Shown here: positions 1-8,770 of the stretch, one piece after another | Position numbering within the stretch: the first letter of the stretch is position 1 | Layout: each line of letters opens with the position of its first letter | Source: CAJCJE01 sp036494465 | Lineage (GTDB): Bacteria; Actinomycetota; Actinomycetes; Mycobacteriales; Pseudonocardiaceae | DNA: 64,000 nucleotides | Reading direction: 5' to 3' | Assembly (NCBI GenBank): GCA_036494465.1 | Contig: DASXOJ010000267.1 | Coordinates: 1-64,000 of the forward strand | Translations under genes and position numbers: made by a program | Notes under the pieces: model-generated | Database searches by the model: none | Told to the model about the DNA's origin: nothing | What the model saw: only the letters and a program-made list of their open reading frames with translations

Positions 1-16
1 CCAGAGGGGACAGCGC

Positions 17-32
17 CCGCCGGAAACGGCGG
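17..32 (-). terminator. small hairpin just downstream of proS
   Basis: A perfect 6-bp GC stem (CCGCCG/CGGCGG) with a 4-base loop lies 15 bases past the proS stop on the minus strand. No T-run follows, so it could be a weak intrinsic terminator or chance in GC-rich DNA. Confidence 0.3.
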
Positions 33-46
33 AACCACAGCCCGGA

Positions 47-1798
47 CTACCCGGCGCGCACCAGCCCCGTGAGGTGGGCGACGATCTCGTCCACCGGCAC
101 GTCGGCCCGCTCGCCGGAGCGGCGGTCCTTGACCTCCACGACCCCGTTGGCCAGCCCGCGCCCGACCACCACGATCGTCGGCACCCCGACCAGCTCGGCG
201 TCGGCGAACTTCACACCGGGGCTGGAGTTCCGGTCGTCCAGCAGCACACGCACCCCGACGGCGTCCAGGTCACCCGCCAGCTGCTCGCCGCCGGCCCGGA
301 TCTCCTCGGACTTGCCGGCGATCACCAGGTGCACGTCGTACGGCGACACCGCGCGCGGCCAGATCAGCCCCCGCTCGTCGTGCGACTGCTCGGCGATCAC
401 CGCGACCAGCCGGGACACCCCCACGCCGTAGGAACCCATGGTGATCCGGATCGGCTTGCTGTCCGGGCCGAGCGCGTCCAGGCCGAACGCGTCGGCGAAC
501 TTGCGGCCGAGCTGGAAGATGTGCCCGATCTCGATGCCGCGCGCGGCGACCAGGGTGCCCGCGCCGTCCGGCGAGGGGTCACCGGGGCGGACCTCGGCGG
601 CCTCGATGGTGCCGTCCGGGGTGAAGTCGCGACCGGCGACCAGATCGACGACGTGGTGGTCGGCCTTGTCCGCGCCGGTCACCCAGGCGGTGCCGGTGAC
701 GACGCGCGGGTCGACCAGGTAGCGGACGCCGTTCGCGGCCAGCGCGCCCGGCCCGATGTAGCCCTTGACCAGGAAGCTGTTCGCGGTGAAGTCGGCCTCC
801 TCCAGCAGCGCGACCTCGGCCGGTTCCAGCGCCGCTGCCAGGCGCTTCATGTCGACCTCGCGGTCGCCGGGCACGCCGACGGCCAGCAGCGTCCAGTCCT
901 TCTCGCCCGGCTGACGCGTCTTGAGCAGCACGTTCTTCAACGTGTCCGTGGCGGTGAACGTGCGACCGAGGTCGGCGCCGTTCAGGAAGTTGACGAGGCT
1001 CTCGATGGTCGGCGTGTTCGGCGTGTGGTGCACCGACGCATCCGGCTTGTCCGAAGTGGACTGTGCGGCCGGCGCGCTGGTGACGACCGCCTCCACGTTC
1101 GCCGCGTAGTCGGATCCGGTGCTGCGCACGAAGGTGTCCTCACCGTGTTCGGCGACAGCGAGGAACTCCTCGGACGCCGAACCGCCCATCGCGCCGGACA
1201 TCGCGGACACGATCACGTAGTTCAGGCCGAGCCGGTCGAAGATCTTGATGTACGCGTCGCGGTGCGCCCCGTAGGAATTCGCCAGACCGTCGTCGGTGAG
1301 GTCGAAGGAGTACGAGTCCTTCATCAGGAACTCACGCCCGCGCAGGATGCCCGCGCGCGGGCGCGCCTCGTCGCGGTACTTGGTCTGGATCTGGTAGAGC
1401 ACGACCGGGAAGTCCTTGTACGAGGAGTACTCGCCCTTCACCGTGAGCGCGAACATTTCCTCGTGGGTGGGGCCGAGCAGGTAGTCGGCGCCCTTGCGGT
1501 CCTTGAGCCGGAAGAGGTTCGGGCCGTACTCGGTCCAGCGGCCGGTGGCCTCGTAGGGCTCGCGCGGCAGCAGCGCGGGGAACTGGATCTCCTGCGCGCC
1601 GATCGCGTCCATCTCTTCGCGGACAACGCGCTCGACGTTGCGCAGCACCCGCAGGCCGAGCGGCAACCAGGAGAACCCGCCAGGCGCGACGCGGCGGACG
1701 TAACCGGCGCGGACCAGCAGCTTGTGGCTGGGCACCTCCGCGTCGGCCGGATCCTCGCGCAGGGTGCGCAGGAACAGCGACGACATCCTGGTGATCAC
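47..1798 (-). CDS. proS: prolyl-tRNA synthetase
   Basis: Charges tRNA-Pro with proline in the cytoplasm. The 583-residue product has the bacterial ProS layout. Class II core motifs are visible (GPTHEE near residues 109-114, then RPRAGILRGREF near 145-157). A YbaK-like editing insert follows at about residues 220-390, then the rest of the catalytic core and the anticodon-binding domain. The length is typical of the bacterial form with the insert. The GTG at 1796-1798 was chosen because AAGGAG sits 9 bases upstream and the product then begins VITRMSSLFLRT, as usual for actinobacteria. An upstream ATG at 1846 would add 16 atypical residues. It is divergent from yaaA. Confidence 0.97.
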   Translation of the reverse strand: MITRMSSLFLRTLREDPADAEVPSHKLLVRAGYVRRVAPGGFSWLPLGLRVLRNVERVVREEMDAIGAQEIQFPALLPREPYEATGRWTEYGPNLFRLKDRKGADYLLGPTHEEMFALTVKGEYSSYKDFPVVLYQIQTKYRDEARPRAGILRGREFLMKDSYSFDLTDDGLANSYGAHRDAYIKIFDRLGLNYVIVSAMSGAMGGSASEEFLAVAEHGEDTFVRSTGSDYAANVEAVVTSAPAAQSTSDKPDASVHHTPNTPTIESLVNFLNGADLGRTFTATDTLKNVLLKTRQPGEKDWTLLAVGVPGDREVDMKRLAAALEPAEVALLEEADFTANSFLVKGYIGPGALAANGVRYLVDPRVVTGTAWVTGADKADHHVVDLVAGRDFTPDGTIEAAEVRPGDPSPDGAGTLVAARGIEIGHIFQLGRKFADAFGLDALGPDSKPIRITMGSYGVGVSRLVAVIAEQSHDERGLIWPRAVSPYDVHLVIAGKSEEIRAGGEQLAGDLDAVGVRVLLDDRNSSPGVKFADAELVGVPTIVVVGRGLANGVVEVKDRRSGERADVPVDEIVAHLTGLVRAG

Positions 1799-1898
1799 GG
1801 CAAATCGCTCCTTGGACGCGGAAAGCAATAGGAGCAGGGTAGTCACCCGGCGCCCACCTCCTCAAACGGGTTGGCCAGCGGCGATTAACCTCGTCGGG

Positions 1899-2639
1899 GT
1901 GTTGGTGTTGTTGCCTCCCTCGGAGACCAAGGCGGAAGGCGGCAGGGGCGCGCCGCTGGATCTGGCCGCGCTGTCCTTCCCCGAACTGAACCCGGTCCGG
2001 GCCAAGGTCGCGGACGCGCTCGTCGAGCTTTCCGGCGATCTGCCCGCGAGTCTGGCCGCGCTCGGGCTCTCCGAACGGCAGGAGGCCGAGGTGGCCCGCA
2101 ACCGGGCGCTGCACGCGTCACCGACCATGCCCGCGCTGCACCGCTACACCGGCGTGCTCTACGACAACCTCGACGTCGCCTCGCTGACGCCGGCCCGCTG
2201 GTCCCGCGCCGCCGAACGGCTCGCCGTGGTGTCCGCGCTGTTCGGCCTGGTCCGCGCGACCGACCCGATCCCGGCCTACCGCCTCTCCGGTGGCAGCACC
2301 CTGCCCAGCCTGGGGACGCTGGCCTCGCTGTGGCGACCGGCGATGGAGCCGGTGCTGGAGTCGGTCGACGAGCTGATCGTCGACCTCCGTTCCGGCAGCT
2401 ACGTGGCACTGGCCAAGCTGCCCGGCGCGATCACCGTCAAGGTGGTCACCGAGGGACCAGGCGGCAAACGACTCACGGTCAGCCACTTCAACAAGGCCGC
2501 CAAGGGCAGGCTGGCCCGCGTGCTCGGCACCGTGCCCACCGCGCCCGAGACGGTCCGCAAGCTGCTCACCGTCGCCAGCAAGGCCGGTATCCAGCTCGAA
2601 CAGACCGGCGAGCGCCAACTGGAACTCGTCACCGAATAA
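1899..2639 (+). CDS. yaaA: YaaA family peroxide-stress protein (DUF328)
   Basis: A 246-residue member of the YaaA family, which in E. coli limits free iron and oxidative DNA damage under peroxide stress. The family N-terminus LVLLPPSETKAEGG is present, as are the conserved HFNKAAKGRLAR-type segment near residue 198 and a YTGVLYDNLD stretch in the middle. The GTG at 1899 gives the expected VLVLLPPSE start; GTG at 1905 is the alternative. No Shine-Dalgarno site is visible, so the mRNA may be leaderless. It is divergent from proS with about 100 bp between starts. The family assignment is firm; the physiological role is inferred from the E. coli protein. Confidence 0.88.
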   Translation: MLVLLPPSETKAEGGRGAPLDLAALSFPELNPVRAKVADALVELSGDLPASLAALGLSERQEAEVARNRALHASPTMPALHRYTGVLYDNLDVASLTPARWSRAAERLAVVSALFGLVRATDPIPAYRLSGGSTLPSLGTLASLWRPAMEPVLESVDELIVDLRSGSYVALAKLPGAITVKVVTEGPGGKRLTVSHFNKAAKGRLARVLGTVPTAPETVRKLLTVASKAGIQLEQTGERQLELVTE

Positions 2640-2720
2640 ATCGGTTGCGTGGTGTTCGCGCGGGTTGGCATTCTTCGCGGGCACGTCACCCCACGGCGCA
2701 TTCGAAGGGAGGGGTTGGAG

Positions 2721-2792
2721 ATGGCACACGTCGCTGTCCTGGACGCGGTTCGTACCCGTCCACTCGCCCCTCTCGGTGGTCTGCCGCGCTGA
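2721..2792 (+). CDS. possible 23-residue leader peptide upstream of the RIO kinase gene
   Basis: A short reading frame starts with ATG at 2721, six bases after a very strong ribosome-binding site (GGAGGGG at 2708-2714). It ends with TGA at 2790-2792. The product is Leu/Pro/Arg-rich and begins MAHVAVLDAVRTRP. It ends 55 bases before the GTG of the downstream kinase gene. I do not recognise it. The strong ribosome-binding site is the only support for translation; it may be a regulatory upstream ORF or a coincidence. Confidence 0.35.
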   Translation: MAHVAVLDAVRTRPLAPLGGLPR

Positions 2793-2847
2793 TTCGCGCG
2801 CTCCCGGGTCGGGCGATCCCAAGCCTGAACCGAGGAGCACACCTCCA

Positions 2848-3852
2848 GTGCGCAAGCAGCACCGCAAATTCCGTCTCGACGCCGATGTCGACAGCAACGA
2901 CAACTATCTCGACGACGCTTACGCCGACAACGCGATGGTCACCCGCGCCCGCATCCGAAAAGGCGGCGGAGAGGCCGCACCCGACCGGCGCGGCAGGCTC
3001 ACCGAAGCCGAACGCGACCGACTGGCGCTGTTGCGCGAGGAAGACCTCAGCGCGGCGCACGCACCGACCGTCGGCGATCGCTGGTCCACCTGGGAACGAG
3101 CCGAGCACGGCCCCACGCCGCGACCGGACTGGGTGATCGTCGATCTGGTAGCCGAGGACACCGAGCTCGGTGTGCTCAAGACCGGCAAGGAAGCCGACGT
3201 CCACCTGATCACCCGTGAGGTGCCCGGCACCGAACGGTCCGCGCTGCTCGCGGCCAAGCGCTACCGCAGCAGCGACCACCGCCAGTTCCACCGCGACGCG
3301 CAGTATCTGGAAGGTCGCCGGGTGCGGCGGTCCAGGGAGAACCGGGCGATGGCGGGCCGTACTTCGTTCGGTCGCAACCTGATCGCGGAGCAGTGGGCGG
3401 TCGCGGAATTCGCCGCGCTCGGTCACTTGTGGTCAGCGGGCTTGCCGGTGCCCTATCCCGTCCAGCGGGACGGAACCGAAATCCTGCTGGAATTCTTCGG
3501 CGATGCCGACGGCAGCGCCGCGCCACGCCTGGTCGACACCCGGCTCGAATTCGACGAGCTGGCATCGGTGTGGCAGTCCCTGCTGCACGCATTGGCAGCG
3601 CTCGCCGCACAGGGGTACACGCACGGTGACCTCTCCGCGTACAACATCCTGTTGCACCGGGGCGAACCCGTGCTGATCGACCTGCCGCAGCTGGTCGACC
3701 TGGCCTCGAACCCGCTGGGGGTGGACCTGCTGCGGCGCGACGTGCGCAACATCACCGACTGGTTCGTCCGGTCTGGACTACCCGGCGATCGGGTCGATCC
3801 CGAGGCGGTGACCAGCATGTTGTTGGCCGAAGCCGGCCTGACCAACGGTTGA
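2848..3852 (+). CDS. RIO-type atypical serine/threonine protein kinase
   Basis: A 334-residue RIO1-like kinase. Kinase marks are a Gly-containing nucleotide loop (LKTGKEADVHL, about residue 112), the ATP-anchoring lysine in AAKRYR (about 135), the catalytic loop THGDLSAYNIL (about 258) and the metal-binding IDLPQ that replaces the usual DFG. RIO kinases act in ribosome maturation in archaea and eukaryotes; substrates of the bacterial forms are largely unknown. GTG at 2848 was chosen because GAGGAG lies 10 bases upstream and the product then starts VRKQHRKFRLDAD. A longer in-frame start at 2665 would prepend a low-quality Pro/Arg-rich segment. The first 60 residues are acidic and probably disordered. 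Confidence 0.85.
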   Translation: MRKQHRKFRLDADVDSNDNYLDDAYADNAMVTRARIRKGGGEAAPDRRGRLTEAERDRLALLREEDLSAAHAPTVGDRWSTWERAEHGPTPRPDWVIVDLVAEDTELGVLKTGKEADVHLITREVPGTERSALLAAKRYRSSDHRQFHRDAQYLEGRRVRRSRENRAMAGRTSFGRNLIAEQWAVAEFAALGHLWSAGLPVPYPVQRDGTEILLEFFGDADGSAAPRLVDTRLEFDELASVWQSLLHALAALAAQGYTHGDLSAYNILLHRGEPVLIDLPQLVDLASNPLGVDLLRRDVRNITDWFVRSGLPGDRVDPEAVTSMLLAEAGLTNG

Positions 3853-4114
3853 TTCCGGCTCCCCCGCGACGCCACCTGAAGCGCCGCGGGGGACCACCGC
3901 ACGAGTGTTCGACCAAGCGTCCGCTAGACTCGATTACGCATCGAGATCAGCACCCGGGATCGCACCGGTTCAGCTGGGAACGCCGCCGAGTTCGGCGCCG
4001 ATGTAACCAGTTCAGTCCACTTCGGCGCCCCAGCGCGCCGGGCTCGTCCTTGTGATCAGCGCCGCATTGGTTGTGGGGCATCCCCGAGACGTGCCACGTT
4101 TCGGAGGTTTTCGC
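3853..4114 (+). promoter_or_regulatory. long leader region upstream of the RNA helicase
   Basis: This 262-bp stretch separates the kinase stop from the helicase start and holds no convincing gene. A TAGACT hexamer at 3925-3930 could be a -10 box, without a clear -35 partner. If used, it gives a 5' leader of about 180 nt. The sequence has several GC-rich inverted segments. Long structured leaders are common in front of bacterial DEAD-box helicase genes, so this may be a regulatory 5' UTR. This is inferred from position only. Confidence 0.3.
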
Positions 4115-5662
4115 ATGCCCATGCCCGCATCCACCCGCCCGGACTACGCCAGGCGCAAGCCGCGCCGTCGGCCGACCGGCAATGGTGGCGCGGACCGTCC
4201 GGTGCACAACCGGTCGGTAGCACCCACTCCCGAGCCCATCGAGGACATCATCGAGGTCCCGACCGGCCCGCTGCCGTCCTTCGCCGAACTCGGCCTGCCA
4301 ACGCAGCTGCTGAATGTGCTGACCAGCGCCGGCCTGGACACCCCGTTCCCGATCCAGGCAGCCACCCTGCCGGACGCACTGGCCGGCCGGGACGTGCTCG
4401 GCCGCGCCGCCACCGGTTCCGGCAAGACCCTCGCCTTCGGCCTCGCCATGCTCACCCAGCTCGCCGGTGGCGCGGCAGCCCCCAAGCGCCCCCGCGCCGT
4501 GGTGCTGGTGCCCACCCGCGAGCTCGCCATGCAGGTGACCGACGCGCTCGCGCCGTACGCGCGAGCGCTGAACCTGTGGTGCCGGACGGTCGTCGGCGGC
4601 ACGTCGTTCTCGCGTCAGGTGGACGGGCTGCGACGCGGCGTCGACCTGCTGATCGCCACCCCCGGCCGGTTGTCCGACCACGTCCGCCAGGGCACCTGCA
4701 TCCTGTCGGACGTGAAGTTCGTGGCCCTCGACGAGGCCGACCAGATGGCCGACATGGGCTTCCTGCCCCAGGTCAAGGAGATCCTCGACCTGACTGACCA
4801 GAACGGTCAGCGGCTGCTGTTCTCCGCCACCCTCGACGGTGACGTGAACACCCTGGTTCGCCGGTACCTGACCAACCCGGTGACCCACTCGGTCGCGCCG
4901 GCGCACGCCAGCGTCTCGACCATGGACCACCACCTGCTGTTCGTCTCCGCAGAGGAGAAGATGGACGTGATCGGCGAGGTCGCGGCCCGCGACGGTCGCA
5001 CGATCATGTTCGTGCGCACCAAGCACCACGTGGACAAGCTCGCCAAGAAGCTGAACTCGATCGGTGTCCGCGCGGGCGCGCTGCACGGCGGCAAGGCCCA
5101 GGGCGCGCGTACCCGGATCCTCGGTGACTTCCGCGAGGGCACCACGCCCGTGCTGGTCGCCACCGACGTCGCCGCCCGCGGCATCCACGTTGAGGACGTC
5201 AGCCTGGTCGTGCACGTGGACCCGCCTGCCGACCCCAAGGACTACCTGCACCGCGCGGGTCGCACCGCGCGCGCCGGTCAGACCGGCACCGTGGTCACGC
5301 TGGCCACCAACTCGCAGCGTCGACTGGTGCAGAACCTGACCGCCAAGGCAGGTGTCCGGCCGAGCAGCACCCGGGTCAGCCCCGGCGACGACGAGCTGAT
5401 CCGGATCACCGGCGCGCAGAAGCCCAGCGGCGAGCCGGTGCCGGAGATCGTCGAGCGCCCGCGTCGCGGTGGCGGCAACAGCCGCGGCCCGCGTACTCCC
5501 TACGGCGACCGCGACCGCGGCCAGGGTGGCCGTCCGCACCGCAGCTACGACCGCAACGACCGGACCGAGCGGGGCGGCGAGCGTCGCGAAGGTGGCTTCC
5601 GTGGAGCCAGTCACGGTGATTTCAGCCACGGTCGTCGTCCGCGCCGCAGCCAGGGCAACTGA
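4115..5662 (+). CDS. DEAD-box ATP-dependent RNA helicase
   Basis: A 515-residue RNA helicase that should remodel RNA duplexes in ribosome assembly or mRNA turnover. The motifs run in order: Q motif with FPIQAATLPDAL near residue 78, Walker A ATGSGKT near 99-105, PTRELA, the DEAD box itself (DEADQMADMGF), SAT, then ATDVAARGIHVEDV and HRAGRTARAG in the second RecA domain. The N-terminal 50 residues are Arg/Pro-rich. The C-terminal tail from about residue 455 is rich in Arg, Gly, Asp and Ser, as in RhlE/CshA-like helicases where it binds RNA. ATG at 4115 follows GGAGG by 7 bases. A strong terminator follows the stop. Confidence 0.95.
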   Translation: MPMPASTRPDYARRKPRRRPTGNGGADRPVHNRSVAPTPEPIEDIIEVPTGPLPSFAELGLPTQLLNVLTSAGLDTPFPIQAATLPDALAGRDVLGRAATGSGKTLAFGLAMLTQLAGGAAAPKRPRAVVLVPTRELAMQVTDALAPYARALNLWCRTVVGGTSFSRQVDGLRRGVDLLIATPGRLSDHVRQGTCILSDVKFVALDEADQMADMGFLPQVKEILDLTDQNGQRLLFSATLDGDVNTLVRRYLTNPVTHSVAPAHASVSTMDHHLLFVSAEEKMDVIGEVAARDGRTIMFVRTKHHVDKLAKKLNSIGVRAGALHGGKAQGARTRILGDFREGTTPVLVATDVAARGIHVEDVSLVVHVDPPADPKDYLHRAGRTARAGQTGTVVTLATNSQRRLVQNLTAKAGVRPSSTRVSPGDDELIRITGAQKPSGEPVPEIVERPRRGGGNSRGPRTPYGDRDRGQGGRPHRSYDRNDRTERGGERREGGFRGASHGDFSHGRRPRRSQGN

Positions 5663-5678
5663 GCTAAATCACGCTGAG

Positions 5679-5718
5679 AACGCCACGCCGACACTGCTAA
5701 GTTGTCGGCGTGGCGTTT
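5679..5718 (+). terminator. rho-independent terminator after the helicase gene
   Basis: A perfect 15-bp stem (AACGCCACGCCGACA with TGTCGGCGTGGCGTT) and a 9-base loop begin 16 bases after the helicase stop. The right arm ends in a short T-run (GTTTG). It separates the helicase from the deaminase gene. Confidence 0.85.
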
Positions 5719-5855
5719 GTGCATCCAGCGGGACGTGGCTATGGCGTAGACGCCAGCCTGCCCCTCTACGGCGAAGACCACGAACGCGGTGACCTCGCGG
5801 AGTAACGGAGTCCACTGAGGACCCCGCTGCCCGTCACCCGTTCGAAAGGTTTGTC

Positions 5856-6869
5856 ATGTCCGAGATCTCCCCGTTCATCGCCGCGCTGCCCAAGACCGAG
5901 CTACACCTGCACCTGGTCGGCTCGGCGTCGCCGGAAACCGTGCTCGAGCTGTCCCGCAACCACCCTGAGGCGGGCTTGCCGACCGAACTGGACCAGCTGG
6001 TCGAGTTCTACACGTTCCGCGACTTCCCGCACTTCATCCAGATCTACGAGCAGGTCGACTCGATGGTGCGCACGGCAGAGGACGTGCACACCCTGCTGCT
6101 CGGCCTGGCCAGGGACGCGGCCGCGAGCAACGTGCGCTACGCCGAGGTCACCGTCACCGCGGGCGCCAACCTCGACAAGGAAATGACCGCCGAGGATCTG
6201 GCCTCCGCGCTGGAGAGTGGCCGGGCGGCAGCAAAGTCCGAGTTCAACGTGGCGCTGAACTGGATCCACGACATCCCCGCCGGTCTTGCCGACCACATGC
6301 GGGTCAGCACGGTCGACTTCGCGCTGCACACCCGTCCACTCGGGACGGTCGCGCTCGGCTTGGCCGGTCTTGAGGTCGGTTACCCGCGCCGCGACTACGC
6401 CGCCGACTTCGACAAGGCCGTCGCCGCCGACCTGCACCGCGTCGTGCACGCGGGCGAGACGACCGGCCCGGAAGAGGTCTGGGACGCGATCCGGATACTG
6501 CACGCGGAGCGGATCGGGCACGGGGTCGGCGCGGCACGCGACCCGGAGCTGATGGCGTACCTGCGGGACAACAACATCACCGTGGAGATGTGCCCGACCT
6601 CGAATCTGTGCACCCGCGCGGTGGACAAGATCGAGAACCACCCGCTGCCGGTGCTGATCGAGGCGGGCGTCCCGGTCACGTTGAGCACCGACGACCCCGG
6701 CATGTTCAACACCTACCTGAACCACGAGTACCAGCTCGTCGCCGACACCTTCGGCCTGAGCAACGCCCAGCTCGCCGAGCTGGCGAAGGCCGGTGTGCGC
6801 GGCGCGTACTGCGACGAGGCGCTGCGTGCCGAGCTGCTCGCCGAGATCGATGCCATGCTGGACGCGTGA
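5856..6869 (+). CDS. adenosine deaminase family amidohydrolase
   Basis: A 337-residue zinc-dependent deaminase. The metal ligands H17 and H19 (TELHLHLVG) are present, with HAGETTG (third His and the catalytic Glu region), HAERIGHG and the metal/catalytic STDDPG. The N-terminal block FIAALPKTELHLHLVGSASPET resembles, from memory, the Streptomyces subgroup often annotated as aminodeoxyfutalosine deaminase more than classical adenosine deaminase, which usually has HLDG. Substrate is therefore uncertain: adenosine, or 6-amino-6-deoxyfutalosine of the futalosine menaquinone route. ATG at 5856 follows GAAAGG at a suitable distance. It lies alone between a terminator and a pseudogene. Confidence 0.8.
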   Translation: MSEISPFIAALPKTELHLHLVGSASPETVLELSRNHPEAGLPTELDQLVEFYTFRDFPHFIQIYEQVDSMVRTAEDVHTLLLGLARDAAASNVRYAEVTVTAGANLDKEMTAEDLASALESGRAAAKSEFNVALNWIHDIPAGLADHMRVSTVDFALHTRPLGTVALGLAGLEVGYPRRDYAADFDKAVAADLHRVVHAGETTGPEEVWDAIRILHAERIGHGVGAARDPELMAYLRDNNITVEMCPTSNLCTRAVDKIENHPLPVLIEAGVPVTLSTDDPGMFNTYLNHEYQLVADTFGLSNAQLAELAKAGVRGAYCDEALRAELLAEIDAMLDA

Positions 6870-6883
6870 AGATGGTCACCTGA

Positions 6884-6913
6884 CCTAAATAGGGCAGCGC
6901 CTAAATAGGGCAG
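6884..6913 (+). repeat. two tandem copies of a 14-bp motif, 16-bp period
   Basis: CCTAAATAGGGCAG occurs at 6884-6897 and again at 6900-6913, separated by two bases. Each copy has the small inverted core CCTA-AA-TAGG. The pair sits between the deaminase stop and the point where the epimerase pseudogene is cut off, and is AT-richer than its surroundings. It may be a deletion or insertion scar, or an operator pair. Confidence 0.7.
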
Positions 6914-7571
6914 AGCGGCGCGACCGGCATGGTCGGCCAGGGCGTGCTCCGAGAGTGCCTGCTCGACGAACCCTGCTTGTGATCTAACACCGTGACGAGG
7001 TGGTCACCGTCGGTCGCAGTGCGGTCGGCGGTGACCACCTGAAACGCCGCGACCTGGTCGCCGACCTGTGGCACCTCGAACCCGCCGACTTCGCGGACAC
7101 CGACGGCGTGCCGTTCTGCCTTGGCGTCTCGTCGGCGGGCATGTCCGAGGCCGACTACACCCGCACCACCTACGACCTGACCATGGCGATCGCGGACGTC
7201 TTCCCGGCCACCACCACGTTCTGCTATGTCTCGGGCGCGGGCACGGACTCCTCGGAGCAGGGCCGGATCCGCTGGGCAAGGATCAAGGGCCGCACCGAGA
7301 ACGCCCTGCTCGCCAAGCCGTTCCCGGCCTACCTGTTCCGCCCTCGCCAAAAAGGACAGAGCATCCAGCCGAAGAACGGCGCCGTGTCCAAGGCCCCGTC
7401 TACCGCAACATCCACCGCATCGCGAACCCGCTGCTCTCGCTGCTGCGCAGCGCCTTCCCGCGCCTGGTCACCACCACCGAGCGGATCGGCCTTGCCATGC
7501 TCAACGTCGCGATCGACGGCTGGCCGCAACACATCCTCGACAACGCCGAGATCGACAAAGCGGCAGGCTAG
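6906..7571 (+). pseudogene. broken NAD(P)-binding epimerase/dehydratase gene
   Basis: Three reading frames together spell most of a short-chain epimerase-like Rossmann protein. Frame one (from about 6917) gives GATGMVGQGVLREC and stops at 6980-6982. Frame two (from about 6994) gives DEVVTVGRS, then FCLGVSSAGMSEADY, YVSGAGTDSSEQGR and KGRTENALLA. Near 7400 the frame shifts, apparently by loss of one base, to VYRNIHRIANPLL and TTERIGLAMLNVA, ending at 7571. The original N-terminus is missing: homology starts exactly at the GATG dinucleotide motif, next to the tandem repeat. It is non-functional as read. The stop overlaps the convergent cobA stop. Confidence 0.85.
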
Positions 7572-8770
7572 TCACCGACCGCGACGACCGGCCCGATCAC
7601 CACGATGGCGGGCGGGCGGATGCCCTGTTCCGCAACGGCTTCCGCCACACCGTCCAAAGTGGAGCGGACGGCCTGCTGGGTGCGCATGGTGCCATCCGCG
7701 ACGACCAGCACCGGCGTATCCGACGGCCGCCCACCGCCGATCAACGCCTTGGTGAACGCCTCGATCCGCTGCAACCCCATCAGCAGCACGATCGTGCCAC
7801 GCAACCGCGCTAGCGCGTCCCAGTCCACCAGTGACCCCTCGTCGTCCGGCGCGACGTGCCCGGACACCACGACCACCTCGTGCGCGACCCCGCGATGCGT
7901 CACCGGCACCCCGGCCACGGCAGGAACCGCGAACGCGCTGGTCACGCCGGGCACCACGGTCACCGGTACCCCGGCCGCCGCGCACGCCAGCAGTTCCTCG
8001 TAGCCGCGACCGAACACGTACGAGTCGCCGCCCTTGAGCCGGACCACGAACTTGCCCGCTGTGGCGTGCTCGATCAGCGTCGCGTTGATGACGTCCTGGC
8101 TGGCCGCGCGCCCGTACGGAATCTTGGCCGCGTCCACCACCTCGACGTGCGGCGGCAGCTCATCGAGCAGTTCCCGAGGCGCCAGCCGATCGACCACGAC
8201 CACATCGGCGCGGGCGAGCAGTCGCCTGCCGCGCACCGTGATCAGTTCCGGATCACCCGGTCCGCCGCCAACCAGTGCGACGCCGGGAATCTTGGGCTGC
8301 TGGTCGTCGGCGACGGTGCCTTCGCGCAACGCGTCCAGCAACCCGTCCCGCACCGCGGCCGAGCGTCGCGGCTGGCCACCGGCGAGGACGCCGACCAGCA
8401 ACCCGTCGTGCTCGCCGACGGCGGGCGTGACCGCGCTTCCCTGGGCGCCCGCGTCCGCGCGCACGCAGAACACCCGGCGCCGCTGCGCTTCCTCGGCGAC
8501 CGCCGCGTTCACCTCGTGATCGTCGGTGCAGGTCAACGCGTACCAGGCGCCGTCGAGGTCGCCGTCCGCGTAGCGCCGCTGTTGCCAGCCGATCTCGCCC
8601 GCCTCGACCATGCTCTGCACGCCGGGCGTGACGTGCGGCGAGATCACCTCGACGGCCGCACCCGCGCCCACCAGCCGAGGCAGCCTGCGCTGCGCGACCG
8701 GCCCACCGCCGACCACCACGACCCGCTTGCCAGCCAGGTCCAGCCCGGCCAAGTAGTGCTGTTCGGTCAT
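7568..8770 (-). CDS. cobA: uroporphyrinogen-III C-methyltransferase fused to precorrin-2 dehydrogenase
   Basis: A 400-residue bifunctional CysG/CobA-type enzyme. The N-terminal 150 residues form a siroheme-synthase-like NAD domain (GKRVVVVGGGPVAQRR near residue 15). The C-terminal SAM-dependent methyltransferase begins around residue 163 (LVGGGPGDPELITVRG) and has VRLKGGDSYVFGRGYEE and VPGVTSAFAVPAVAG. It methylates uroporphyrinogen III at C2 and C7 to precorrin-2, for cobalamin and, with the N-terminal domain, siroheme. Its start ATGACC overlaps the stop of the degraded reading frame upstream. It is the last gene of the cob operon. A siroheme role could explain why it stays intact. Confidence 0.93.
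   Translation of the reverse strand: MTEQHYLAGLDLAGKRVVVVGGGPVAQRRLPRLVGAGAAVEVISPHVTPGVQSMVEAGEIGWQQRRYADGDLDGAWYALTCTDDHEVNAAVAEEAQRRRVFCVRADAGAQGSAVTPAVGEHDGLLVGVLAGGQPRRSAAVRDGLLDALREGTVADDQQPKIPGVALVGGGPGDPELITVRGRRLLARADVVVVDRLAPRELLDELPPHVEVVDAAKIPYGRAASQDVINATLIEHATAGKFVVRLKGGDSYVFGRGYEELLACAAAGVPVTVVPGVTSAFAVPAVAGVPVTHRGVAHEVVVVSGHVAPDDEGSLVDWDALARLRGTIVLLMGLQRIEAFTKALIGGGRPSDTPVLVVADGTMRTQQAVRSTLDGVAEAVAEQGIRPPAIVVIGPVVAVGD

Noticed and set aside
3947..5629. Long antisense open frame across the helicase gene
   Set aside because: It mirrors the helicase codon structure, has Val/Gly/Asp/His-biased composition typical of GC-rich shadow frames and no domain. The helicase frame carries every family motif.
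5710..5805. 31-codon frame starting inside the helicase terminator (MAFVHPAGRGYGVDA...)
   Set aside because: Its GTG lies in the right arm of the terminator stem and it has no ribosome-binding site, so translation is unlikely.
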